The notes below the pieces were generated by a model, which made no database searches, had not been told where the DNA came from, and was given only the letters and a program-made list of their open reading frames with translations. The translations under genes and the position numbers were made by a program. Positions 51,402 through 59,787 of a stretch of 64,000 nt of DNA are shown one piece after another. How positions within the stretch are numbered: position 1 is the first letter of the stretch; each line of letters begins with the position of its first letter. The DNA is from Vulcanimicrobiota bacterium (GTDB lineage Bacteria > Vulcanimicrobiota > Vulcanimicrobiia > Vulcanimicrobiales > Vulcanimicrobiaceae), in assembly GCA_027459645.1 (NCBI GenBank), contig DAIDHQ010000032.1, forward strand, positions 1 to 64,000, in the 5' to 3' direction.

Positions 51402-52265
51402 TCAAAGAGTAGCGCTCGCGCGCCAGCGCCGCGCGAACGCCGCTTTTAAGCGTTCGAGCACCGCCGGCGCAGCGGTACGCAAACCCCAATCGAACTCGCC
51501 GGCATTCGCGTAGGTCGACGTGGCGTTGGCCGAACCGAGCCACGCGCGAGCCCCGTCGACGACCGCGAACTTTTCATCCCGTTCGCTCGCACCGACGCGC
51601 ACGCCGTCGCGCCGCAGCGCATCGAGCGCAAGTTCTTCCCGGCGATTGCTCTTTGCGATGCGGCGCGAAACGAGCAGCCGGACGCGCGCGCCGCGCCGCG
51701 CGGCCGCGTCCATCGCGGCATACACGGGATTTCCGCGCCCGAACGACTCGCTCTCGACGAGAACCGTCTCTCCGTTCCGCGCCGAATCGATCAAGCGCGC
51801 TTCCATGGCGAGCGCATCGCCCTTGCGCACGGCGAAGCTTCGCGACGGTGCATCGCCGATGCCGCGAACGGCGTCGGCTACCATCTTCCGATTGCGGCGT
51901 GAATCGTCGCGTACGATCGTGTCGTTGTCGTTGCGCCAATTGCGGTCGTCGAGAAACAGCGCACCGTCGACGAGGGCGCCCTTGAGGTGAAGCGTGCTGC
52001 CGCCCTCGTCACGCACGAGGGACGCATCGGCGCCCGCGCGCGTGAGCGCGGAAACGCAGGCGCGATTGGCCGCGCCGACGCCGCCGCCATCCTTATAAAT
52101 GGAGCCTTCCAAACGAACGGTCACGTGCGCTCCCCGTTGCGCGGCCTGCACGAGCGCCCTCAAGACCGAACCATCGGCCAGGGCGTAGGCGGTAAGCGTA
52201 ACGTCGGAAGCCCGTCCGATCGCGTCGGTGAGCTGCCGGATCGAGTTCAGCGCAATCATCGGCAA
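51402..52265 (-). CDS. phospholipase D-like protein with degenerate HKD motifs
   Basis: 287 residues with two PLD repeats. The first has HLKGALVDGALFLDDRN, where H, K and D are present but the GSxxN part is replaced. The second has DEKFAVVDGARAWLGSANAT, where K, D and GSxxN are present but the His is Asp. PLD enzymes need both His residues, so phosphodiesterase activity is doubtful. It may be a nucleic-acid or lipid-binding relative. Possible starts ATG 52265 and 52259. Confidence 0.7.
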   Translation of the reverse strand: MPMIALNSIRQLTDAIGRASDVTLTAYALADGSVLRALVQAAQRGAHVTVRLEGSIYKDGGGVGAANRACVSALTRAGADASLVRDEGGSTLHLKGALVDGALFLDDRNWRNDNDTIVRDDSRRNRKMVADAVRGIGDAPSRSFAVRKGDALAMEARLIDSARNGETVLVESESFGRGNPVYAAMDAAARRGARVRLLVSRRIAKSNRREELALDALRRDGVRVGASERDEKFAVVDGARAWLGSANATSTYANAGEFDWGLRTAAPAVLERLKAAFARRWRASATL

Positions 52266-52341
52266 CCGATCCCGCCAAAGGTCGCAGGCGGCAAGAGTTT
52301 AGGGGAGGTCGTGCCGGTGACTTGGAAGCACACCAGCCCGT

Positions 52342-53064
52342 ATGCACACCGCTCCGCCCCGCCCCACCGACGACAAAGGCACGTACGTGCGCGACATGTT
52401 CGCCCGTATCGCGCCGCGGTATGACGCGGCAAATCGCGTCTTGACCGCCGGCATGGACGAAGGCTGGAGGAAGCGGGCGATCGCGTTGCTCGACCCGCCG
52501 CATGGCGGCCAGATCCTCGATCTATGCTGCGGCACGGGCGACGTCGTCTTTCATCTGTTACGCACCGATCCGTCGCTGCACGTTACGGGCATCGATTTCT
52601 GCGCGCCGATGCTGGAGCGCGCGCGCGAACGGGCGCCGCACGAAGCGCGCGGCGAGGCGGCCTTTCTTGAAGGCGACGTGATGTCGCTGCCGTTCGAAAA
52701 CGACCGCTTCGACGGGGCGACGATGGGCTTTAGCTTGCGCAACGTCGTCAACATCGATCGCGTGCTGCAAGAAACGCTGCGCGTCTTACGGCCGGGCGCG
52801 CGCTTCGTCAACCTCGACGTCAGCAAAGCACCGAATCGACTCTTCAAACGCGCCTTCGATCTGTATTTCTACCGGTTGGTGCCGCTGATCGGCGGCATGG
52901 TGGGCGGCTCGCGGCAGGCCTACACGTATCTTCCAAATTCTTTGACGCACCATCCGAATGCCGACGCACTCCGCGAGCGCTTCGAGCGTGCCGGCTTCGC
53001 CGACGCCGGCTACGTGCGCCTGATGGGCGGCTCGATCGCGATCCACTACGGAACGAAGCGATGA
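52342..53064 (+). CDS. demethylmenaquinone methyltransferase MenG/UbiE
   Basis: 240 residues, class I SAM methyltransferase. YVRDMFARIAPRYDAANRVL, DLCCGTGD (60-67), GIDFCAPMLERAR, DRFDGATMGFSLRNV and SRQAYTYLPNSLT are UbiE/MenG family motifs. It makes menaquinone from demethylmenaquinone. It overlaps the polyprenyl synthase gene by 4 nt; together they supply the quinone for the cytochrome bc complex downstream. Confidence 0.93.
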   Translation: MHTAPPRPTDDKGTYVRDMFARIAPRYDAANRVLTAGMDEGWRKRAIALLDPPHGGQILDLCCGTGDVVFHLLRTDPSLHVTGIDFCAPMLERARERAPHEARGEAAFLEGDVMSLPFENDRFDGATMGFSLRNVVNIDRVLQETLRVLRPGARFVNLDVSKAPNRLFKRAFDLYFYRLVPLIGGMVGGSRQAYTYLPNSLTHHPNADALRERFERAGFADAGYVRLMGGSIAIHYGTKR

Positions 53065-54002
53065 TCGCCGGCGTCGACTATTACGCCCTCGTCGAGACGT
53101 TTTTCCGATCGACGTTTTCCACCGACAACGCGCTTATCACTGAAGCCGTGCGGCGTATGCTCGCAGCGGGCGGAAAGCGCCTGCGGCCGCGCACGACGCT
53201 CTTGGCCGCGGCCGCCTGCGGCGCGGATCCCGTCGAACATTTGCATTTGGCGGCGTACATGGAGCTCATTCACGTCGCTACGCTCATTCACGACGACGTG
53301 GTCGACAACGCCCAGACGCGGCGTGGCGTCAATGCGACGGCGGTCGATTTCGGAAACCGCGTGAGCGTGCTCGCCGGCGATTATCTCTTCGCCTGGATAT
53401 TCAAAAACGTCACCGCCGGGTACCCGCATCCGGTGCCTCACGTGCTTTCGGCGACGCTTGCCGACATCTGCGACGGGGAAGTTCTTCAACTGCGCGCGCT
53501 CGGAGATCTGGATGCAAGCGTCGATGCGTATATCGAAATCGCGCGCAAGAAAACGGCGTCGCTCTTTGCCGCATCGGCACTCTGCGGGGCGGCAATGGCC
53601 GGTGGAAGCCCCGAAGAGATCGAGGCCCTGCGCGCGTTCGGCGAAGCCTACGGTATCGCGTTTCAGATGAACGACGATCTGCTCGATCTGACCGCGGACG
53701 CCCAAATCCTCGGGAAGCCGGTCGGCAACGACCTTACCGAGCGAAAAATGACGATTCCATTAATTCTCGCGCTCTCGGGGGGCAACGAACGCTTCCGGCA
53801 GCAGGTTTCACGTTTGTATGCGGGAGACCAATCCGTTTTGATTCCCGAAGTCGTACAGGGAATCGAGCGTGAGGGAGGCCTGACCAAAACGCGCGTGGAG
53901 ATCGAGCGATTCGTCGCACGCGCACGAGCTGCATTGGAGCCTTTGCGCTCGAGTGCGGCGAAAGATGAATTATCGACGTTGGCCGGCGCACTCGCCGGCT
54001 AG
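53061..54002 (+). CDS. polyprenyl diphosphate synthase (menaquinone side chain)
   Basis: 313 residues, trans-isoprenyl synthase. GGKRLRPRTTLLAAAACG, first Asp-rich motif HDDVVD (77-82), the GDYLFAWIF region and second motif FQMNDDLLD (201-209). Chain length depends on residues before the first motif (a small Ala/Thr set here fits a long product, such as hepta- or octaprenyl), but this cannot be fixed by eye. ATGA overlap with the methyltransferase gene makes a menaquinone role likely. Confidence 0.93.
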   Translation: MIAGVDYYALVETFFRSTFSTDNALITEAVRRMLAAGGKRLRPRTTLLAAAACGADPVEHLHLAAYMELIHVATLIHDDVVDNAQTRRGVNATAVDFGNRVSVLAGDYLFAWIFKNVTAGYPHPVPHVLSATLADICDGEVLQLRALGDLDASVDAYIEIARKKTASLFAASALCGAAMAGGSPEEIEALRAFGEAYGIAFQMNDDLLDLTADAQILGKPVGNDLTERKMTIPLILALSGGNERFRQQVSRLYAGDQSVLIPEVVQGIEREGGLTKTRVEIERFVARARAALEPLRSSAAKDELSTLAGALAG

Positions 54003-54017
54003 CAAGGAGTCAACAGC

Positions 54018-54317
54018 ATGTTCCAGCCCGTACTCGCATTTATCGACGCACCGATCTTGATCGGCATCGTCGCCGTCGCCGCACTGCTCTTCGGCGCCGA
54101 CAAGCTTCCCAAGCTCGCACGCAGCGCCGGGCAAGCAAAGAAAGAGTTCATGATGGGGCAGATTGAGGCGGACGAGGCAACGGCGAAAGCGCGCGAAGAA
54201 GCCCGTCAGCGCGTCGCCACGCAAAACGCCGACGTGATGAGCAACGTGGAGACGGGGAGCGTTTCCGGCGAGCCCGTGCCGCCGCCGACGTCGGGCCACG
54301 GGACGCCCAGCGCATAA
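54018..54317 (+). CDS. Tat translocase subunit TatA/TatB
   Basis: 99 residues: a short N-terminal TM helix (APILIGIVAVAALLFGADKL) with the FG hinge and PKLARSAGQAKKEF amphipathic helix, then a charged tail. AAGGAG lies 8 nt before the ATG. It pairs with tatC 59 nt downstream. The Rieske protein of the same block carries a twin-arginine signal, so this is the likely export route. Confidence 0.9.
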   Translation: MFQPVLAFIDAPILIGIVAVAALLFGADKLPKLARSAGQAKKEFMMGQIEADEATAKAREEARQRVATQNADVMSNVETGSVSGEPVPPPTSGHGTPSA

Positions 54318-54376
54318 CCGGTAGACCAAAGCTAGTGGCGGGACTGCGGCTTGCTTCGCGGAGCGGAGCAAACCCC

Positions 54377-55123
54377 ATGGGTTCACCGCAAAGCGATGAA
54401 CCCGGCTGGGATCAAAAAGAGATGCCGTTCACGGAGCACCTGCGGGAGCTCCGCTCGCGTCTCTTGGTTGCAATTGCGGCCGTCGGCCTCTTGTCGGTCA
54501 TCCTCTTCTGGCCGTCGCAGTTCATCATCAAATGGATGGTTGCGACCTACTTCCATGGGGTCACGCTGCACGCGTTCGGTCCCGCCGACGTCATCTTTAC
54601 CGAATTCAAGCTTTCGTTGATCGGGGGCATCATTCTGGGCCTGCCCGTCCTGTTTTACGAGGCGTGGATGTTCGTGGTGCCCGCGGTTCATCCCAAGACG
54701 CGGCGCATGGTGTATGGTTTTATCGTACCATCGCTACTGCTGGCGCTAACCGGCCTCGCCTTCGCGCACTTCGTCGTCATCCCGCGCGTGGTCGCGGCGC
54801 TGCTGGGCATTACGAACGAAGTCGCAACGCCGACCTTCGGCGTCAATCAAACGCTTGGTTTCGTTCTCATTCTTCTCGGACTCTTCGCGATTATTTTCCA
54901 GCTACCGATCATACTGATCGGACTCGCGCGGCTGGGTATCATCAGTGGAGCGTGGCTCGGCAAGTATCGCCGGCATGCGTTCTTCGCGATGGTCGTGGCG
55001 GCGGGTATCGCAGCACCAGACGGCAATCCGTTGACGATGGCGCTGCTTGCGCTGCCAATGTACGTCCTCTATGAATCGAGCATTTGGATCATTTTGATAT
55101 TCGAGCGTTCGTGGCGACGATAA
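54377..55123 (+). CDS. tatC: Tat translocase subunit TatC
   Basis: 248 residues with six TM helices. FTEHLRELRSRLLVAI (about 18-33) is the conserved cytoplasmic N-terminal motif, with the FEAW-like LFYEAWMFVVPAVHPKTRR loop. I chose ATG 54377 because GGAG lies 9 nt upstream; the GTG at 54335 has none. The ResB gene overlaps its end by 13 nt. Confidence 0.94.
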   Translation: MGSPQSDEPGWDQKEMPFTEHLRELRSRLLVAIAAVGLLSVILFWPSQFIIKWMVATYFHGVTLHAFGPADVIFTEFKLSLIGGIILGLPVLFYEAWMFVVPAVHPKTRRMVYGFIVPSLLLALTGLAFAHFVVIPRVVAALLGITNEVATPTFGVNQTLGFVLILLGLFAIIFQLPIILIGLARLGIISGAWLGKYRRHAFFAMVVAAGIAAPDGNPLTMALLALPMYVLYESSIWIILIFERSWRR

Positions 55124-56499
55124 GAGCCTACTACGACGACACCATCCGCACGTTTGGCAACGTGCTCTTCGCGGTGTCCTTGCTCGGCGTTTGGGGCGTC
55201 CTCACGTTGATCGGCGTCATCGTCGATCAAGGAAAATCGCCGTCGGTGTACCTTGCTTCGTACCCAGCACCGATCGCACGCGCCATCGTGCGTCTGGGTT
55301 TCGATAACATCTATCACTCCCCGGCCTACATCGCCATTATCGGGTTGATCCTCATCAGCCTCACGGTCTGCACGTTCAAGCGCGTCATCCCCGCCCGTCT
55401 GCCGCCTTTGCGGCCGGTGAAGATCGACAAGATTCCGCTCAACGGCTCGATCGCCGTTCGCGGCAGCGAGAGCGACGTACGTGAGCGCGTCGAGACGTTC
55501 TTCCGCAAGCGCGGCTGGGCGATCCGCAAGCGCGAGTTCGGCGGCGTCGAATGGAGCTTTGCGGACAAACACAATTGGGCGCGCCGGGGCGTCCTCATCG
55601 CGCACCTGGGCTTCGTGATTATTGCGGCGGGAACCACGCTGTATTGGGCGCGCGGCTTTTCGGGCGAAGCGCCGGTGGTAACGGGGCAGACGATCGAGAT
55701 TCCGCAAACCGGAACGTTGATTCACCTCAACGATTTCAAGTACCGCATCACGCCGATACTTACGAAAGCCGGGATGGTGTATCAGCCGACCGATTACGTT
55801 TCGCACGTGACGGTCACGCCCAAAGACGGTACGCCGAGAAACATGACCGTGCGGGTCAACCATCCGATCGACGTGGGCGGGACGCTCTACTACCAGGCAA
55901 GTTACGGGTTTGCGATGACCTTTCGCGTCGCCCACAACGGCGTGACGATTCCGGCGCTCTCGCAAACGGTCTTACAAGAAGGCGAGAGCCTGGATCTGCC
56001 CGGCGGCTCCAGTTCGTTGATCTACGATCGCTTCGTGCCCACGGTCGACAAACGCACGGGCGAACCGGCGGCCGATCCTCGCGTGAACGATCCGGCCGTC
56101 ATTGTGACGGTCGCGCAGAGCGGCATCTCCGAAGGCTCGGCGATGGTTCCACTCGGCAAGACGGTGGACATCGGGCAAGGCTGGACCATCACGCCGCAAC
56201 GCTACACGTTGTATAGCGGCTTTCAATACCGGTACGATCCGGGCATTCCGCTCGTCGGCATTGGCTCCGTGGTGCTGCTCGTCGGATTGATCGTCTCGTT
56301 CTACTTCCTTCCCGCACGCTTGTACGTGCGCGTCGATCCGGCCCCGGCGGGTTGCACCGTCGGTATCGCAGCGACGACCGTGAAGGGTTATGATATATAC
56401 GCGGGCGCGTTTGCCGAACTGCTGCGCGACCTGCAAACGGCGATGGAGCCGCCGGGACCCCAACCCCATCCTCGAACCGCGGAGGCCTATCAAGCGTGA
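55111..56499 (+). CDS. resB: ResB-type cytochrome c biogenesis protein
   Basis: 462 residues with three TM helices near the N-terminus (about 15-100 and 160-185), a large extracytoplasmic domain with YKVTL-like beta strands, and a last TM helix (LVGIGSVVLLVGLIVSFYFL, about 390-410). HLGFVIIAAG is the helix with the functional His. ResB and CcsA form the system II haem-ligating complex. GTG 55111 is chosen over the upstream frame to limit overlap with tatC. Confidence 0.9.
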   Translation: MATIRAYYDDTIRTFGNVLFAVSLLGVWGVLTLIGVIVDQGKSPSVYLASYPAPIARAIVRLGFDNIYHSPAYIAIIGLILISLTVCTFKRVIPARLPPLRPVKIDKIPLNGSIAVRGSESDVRERVETFFRKRGWAIRKREFGGVEWSFADKHNWARRGVLIAHLGFVIIAAGTTLYWARGFSGEAPVVTGQTIEIPQTGTLIHLNDFKYRITPILTKAGMVYQPTDYVSHVTVTPKDGTPRNMTVRVNHPIDVGGTLYYQASYGFAMTFRVAHNGVTIPALSQTVLQEGESLDLPGGSSSLIYDRFVPTVDKRTGEPAADPRVNDPAVIVTVAQSGISEGSAMVPLGKTVDIGQGWTITPQRYTLYSGFQYRYDPGIPLVGIGSVVLLVGLIVSFYFLPARLYVRVDPAPAGCTVGIAATTVKGYDIYAGAFAELLRDLQTAMEPPGPQPHPRTAEAYQA

Positions 56500-57464
56500 A
56501 CGGAAAGATGTCTGCCGACGAACTGCTCATGATCGTCGCGATCGCGAGCTATATCTTCGGTGCGCTCGCACTGCTGGTGTATTTCTTCTCGCGAGAAGAA
56601 TGGCTGAAGAATCTGGGAGCGCCGCTCGCAATCGTCGGATGCGTCGCGCAATTCGCGCAGCTCTTCGTACGCTGGGACCTGACCGGCGTGTGGCCCCTGC
56701 TCAATTTATACGGATCGCTCTCGCTCTTCGCCGCAATGTCGGTCGCGATCTTCATCGGCTTCGCGTGGCGCTATAAACTGTGGTTCGCCGGCGGATTCGT
56801 GCTCGCGCTCGCCGCAATCTTTCTTGCCTACGGCGTCACCTGGAACGAAGGCACGATGCCGCCCGTCCCGTCGCTGCAGTCGTATTGGGCGAAGGTTCAC
56901 GTGCCGATCGTCGTATCGTCGTACGCCGCCTTTCTCGTCGCGTTCGTCTTCTCGTGCATCTATCTCGTGAAGTACTATGCCGAACGCAAGATTGCGCTTT
57001 CGCCGAGAACCGGCGTTGCGGTTTCGTCGAGCGTTGCCGCCATGGCGCCGCCGGCGGCGATGATGCAGCGCGTTGCCGCGATCGACGAGACGCCGGCGCT
57101 CGCGGCTGCGGCCGAAGCGGGAAATCCGCTGGCGATATGGCTGCAATCGCTGCCGTCGCTTGCGCAACTCGACGTCGTCGTCTATCGCGCGGTCGCAATC
57201 GGCTTGCCCCTGATATCGCTCGGCATTATCACCGGCGCGGCATGGGCGAAAGAGGCGTGGGGCGCGTATTGGCAGTGGGACCCGAAGGAAACCGCGGCGC
57301 TGTGTACGTGGATCGTCTATCTCGCCTATATGCATTTGCACACGCGCAACGCGTGGCGCGGTCTGCGCACGAATTGGCTGAGCTTCTTAGGCTTTTTCCT
57401 GGTCATCTTCACCTACCTCGGCGTCAACATCTGGATTTCGGGCCTGCACAGCTATAAGGTCTGA
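56496..57464 (+). CDS. ccsA: CcsA-type cytochrome c biogenesis protein
   Basis: 322 residues with about 8 TM helices. The WWD motif is WAKEAWGAYWQWDPKET (about 250-266), and a functional His lies in YMHLHTRNAW. It delivers haem to apocytochromes with ResB. GTG 56496 overlaps the ResB stop (GTGA). The periplasmic reductant genes (CcdA, ResA) are not in this window. Confidence 0.94.
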   Translation: MNGKMSADELLMIVAIASYIFGALALLVYFFSREEWLKNLGAPLAIVGCVAQFAQLFVRWDLTGVWPLLNLYGSLSLFAAMSVAIFIGFAWRYKLWFAGGFVLALAAIFLAYGVTWNEGTMPPVPSLQSYWAKVHVPIVVSSYAAFLVAFVFSCIYLVKYYAERKIALSPRTGVAVSSSVAAMAPPAAMMQRVAAIDETPALAAAAEAGNPLAIWLQSLPSLAQLDVVVYRAVAIGLPLISLGIITGAAWAKEAWGAYWQWDPKETAALCTWIVYLAYMHLHTRNAWRGLRTNWLSFLGFFLVIFTYLGVNIWISGLHSYKV

Positions 57465-57512
57465 CGTCACGTTTTAGGGACCGCCGTCGTCTGGGGAGCG
57501 GAGGTAAAACCG

Positions 57513-58055
57513 ATGCTCACATCCATTGCTAAACGATCGCTCGATGCGTTCGAACGCGAGTGGGACTACGACGTCACCTATATGCGTGAGGTGCTGGACG
57601 CCGGAGGGGTTGCGGCACTGGCGCCGATGCAGGCACTACAAAAGGTCAGCGCTTACCGCGGGGGCGCCCCGGTAGAACTGCGTTTTGCCGCGTCGATCGT
57701 CGCGGGGCGCGCTGCCGATTGCGGGCCGTGCCTGCAGCTCGGCGTCCGCATGGCCGAACGCAGCGGCATGCCCGTCGATCAAATCCGAGCGGTGCTCTCC
57801 GCGGATCGCGACGCGATGAACGACGTCACGCGCTTGGGGTACGATTTTGCGCGTTGCGTTCTCGCCCGCGACGGCTGGGATACACCGGCACGGGACGAGA
57901 TCGTGAGGCGCTTCGGAAAGAAGGCGCTGATCGAAGTTTCGTACGCCTTTGCCGTGGCCGCATTCTATCCGGCGTTCAAATATGCGTTCGGCGCGGGCCA
58001 CGCGTGCCAACGCATCAGCGTCGGTAACGCGGAACTCGTCCCGGCAACCCTGTGA
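57513..58055 (+). CDS. AhpD/carboxymuconolactone decarboxylase-like protein
   Basis: 180 residues, all-helical, with a CxxC in RAADCGPCLQLG (about 70-73 for the Cys pair) as in AhpD-type alkylhydroperoxidases. GGAGG lies 8 nt before the ATG. It is translationally coupled (GTGA) to an ECF41 sigma factor, which in many bacteria is linked to just such a gene. It is probably a target or partner of that regulator in thiol stress. Confidence 0.85.
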   Translation: MLTSIAKRSLDAFEREWDYDVTYMREVLDAGGVAALAPMQALQKVSAYRGGAPVELRFAASIVAGRAADCGPCLQLGVRMAERSGMPVDQIRAVLSADRDAMNDVTRLGYDFARCVLARDGWDTPARDEIVRRFGKKALIEVSYAFAVAAFYPAFKYAFGAGHACQRISVGNAELVPATL

Positions 58056-58987
58056 TCGACGCCGGCGAGCTCTTCGCGCGCGAGCGAGCGCAGCTGGTGC
58101 GCCACGCGTACCGCATGCTCGGATCGATGAGCGACGCGGAAGACGCGGTCCAAGACGCGTTCCTGCGGTGGCAAAGCGCTTCGCGCGACGACGTTCGCGA
58201 CCCGCACGCGTTTCTGCGCGCGACCGTTACGCGCATTGCGATCGACCGTTTGCGCGCGCAACGGCGTGCTCGCGAAACGTACCTCGGTCCCTGGTTGCCG
58301 GAGCCGGTAATTGTGGACGAATCCACCGCTCCCGAACGCATGGTCGCGCTCGCCGAAGACATCTCGTTCGGATTCTTGCTCGCGCTCGAACGGTTGTCTC
58401 CGCTCGAGCGCGCGGCGTTTCTGCTTCACGACGCACTCGACGTTCCGTTTGCGGAGATTGCGCAAACGCTGGAACGCAGCGAAGAAAGCGTGCGCCGCCT
58501 GGCGTCGCGCGCGCGACGCGCCATCCACGAAACCGCTCCACGCCGCATCGAACGGCCGCACAACGCGGACGAACTGCGCGACCGTTTCGGCGCAGCGCTG
58601 CTCAACGGAGACGTAGAGACGGTGATGTCGATGCTGACCGAAGACGCGCTCTTGCTCAGCGACGGCGGCGGTAAAAAGACGGCGGCGATCAATCCCGTCA
58701 AAGGACGCGATCACGTCGGCCGTGGGATGCTGGGCCTGGCTCGCAAAGCCGCCGGACGCTTTACGTCCGTGCAGCCGCTTCGGGTGAACGGACTGCCCGG
58801 ATGGGCGTTCTTCACCGGAGAGGGCCTCGATCAGACGATGGCCATCGAGCTTGACGCGGAGGGCCGCGTCGAGACCATCTACGTAACCCGGAATCCGGAA
58901 AAACTCGCACGGCTAAAGGCCTCACTTGGTCCGGGGACGTCGCCGCTTCCGATCAGCGCTGGTGACCCGGCCCCTTCATTGGACTAA
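58052..58987 (+). CDS. ECF41 family sigma factor (SigJ-like)
   Basis: 311 residues. Sigma-70 regions 2 and 4 (AYRMLGSMSDAEDAVQDAFL, about 20-40; LERAAFLLHDALDVPFAEIA, about 115-135), then a SnoaL-like C-terminal domain that replaces an anti-sigma factor. The ECF41 hallmarks are present: WLPEP in the linker (about 91-95), DGGGK (about 206-210) and NPEKL near the end. GTG 58052 overlaps the AhpD-like stop. ECF41 factors often control a neighbouring CMD/AhpD-type gene. Confidence 0.93.
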   Translation: MIDAGELFARERAQLVRHAYRMLGSMSDAEDAVQDAFLRWQSASRDDVRDPHAFLRATVTRIAIDRLRAQRRARETYLGPWLPEPVIVDESTAPERMVALAEDISFGFLLALERLSPLERAAFLLHDALDVPFAEIAQTLERSEESVRRLASRARRAIHETAPRRIERPHNADELRDRFGAALLNGDVETVMSMLTEDALLLSDGGGKKTAAINPVKGRDHVGRGMLGLARKAAGRFTSVQPLRVNGLPGWAFFTGEGLDQTMAIELDAEGRVETIYVTRNPEKLARLKASLGPGTSPLPISAGDPAPSLD

Positions 58988-59016
58988 TCCCATAGCCATT
59001 AAGAAGAGGGCGACCG

Positions 59017-59069
59017 TACAATCCATAGGAATCTCCCAAATTCGGGGCTTCCTCATCACTTTCGGAGAG
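59017..59069 (+). promoter_or_regulatory. promoter and ribosome-binding site of the Rieske-cytochrome b operon
   Basis: TAGCCA (58993-58998) and TACAAT (59017-59022) are 18 bp apart. GGAGAG (59064-59069) is 8 nt before the TTG start at 59078, so this operon has a normal leader of about 50 nt, unlike the leaderless genes elsewhere. Confidence 0.5.
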
Positions 59070-59077
59070 TACGAGCT

Positions 59078-59770
59078 TTGTCCAAACAGGCTGCTACCGG
59101 CGCTACAGGCGCCGGGCGTAAGGTTTATAGTGCCTACGACGACCCGGGGACCGGCGAGGAAATCAGCCGGCGGACGTTCATGGCGAACGCGACCATGGTG
59201 GTCGGCGGACTCATCGGCCTGGGGCTGGTTATCCCAATCGTCGGTTCGCTGGTGCCGGAAGGCGGCGGTGGTAAGGGGAGCTGGGCACCCTTGAAGCCGG
59301 ACGAAGTCAAACAGCTGCAAGACGCAACCGCGACGCCGGTCAAGCTGACGTTCAACCTGAAATCGAAAGACTCGTACCTGCCGCTGCAAACGTCGGAAGA
59401 GTACGTTTGGGGAATCAAGGTCAACGATCCGTCGAAGTTCGTGAAAGAGCGGACGCCCGATCTCTTTCCGACGGGTAATGCGGCGAAGCCCAACGTCGAC
59501 GGCTATGACGTGATCAACATGGGCTTCGTGATCTTCAGCCCGATCTGCCCGCATCTCGGATGCCGCCCGAATTGGGTTTCTGACTCGAACCGCTTTCAAT
59601 GCCCGTGCCACGGTTCGCAGTTCGGTTTGGACGGCGAGCATCTCGCCGGACCGGCGCCGCGCGGACTCGATCCGCTGCCGTTCAAAGAGCAGAGCGGACA
59701 AGCGGAGATCATGTGGATCCGCTATCAGTCGGGTACGCCCGATCGCATCGTCATCTCGTATCAGTCGTAG
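59078..59770 (+). CDS. Rieske [2Fe-2S] protein of a cytochrome bc complex
   Basis: 230 residues. Twin-arginine N-terminal signal/anchor (ISRRTFMANATMVVGGLIGL, about 28-47), then the Rieske fold with cluster boxes CPHLGC (C157, H159) and CPCHGS (C175, H178); C162 and C177 make the disulfide. It takes electrons from menaquinol for the bc complex. TTG 59078 follows GGAGAG. An insertion of about 40 residues before box I is longer than in mitochondrial forms. The cytochrome b gene starts 17 nt later. Confidence 0.94.
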   Translation: MSKQAATGATGAGRKVYSAYDDPGTGEEISRRTFMANATMVVGGLIGLGLVIPIVGSLVPEGGGGKGSWAPLKPDEVKQLQDATATPVKLTFNLKSKDSYLPLQTSEEYVWGIKVNDPSKFVKERTPDLFPTGNAAKPNVDGYDVINMGFVIFSPICPHLGCRPNWVSDSNRFQCPCHGSQFGLDGEHLAGPAPRGLDPLPFKEQSGQAEIMWIRYQSGTPDRIVISYQS

Positions 59771-59787
59771 AGAAGGATCGCTAATCG

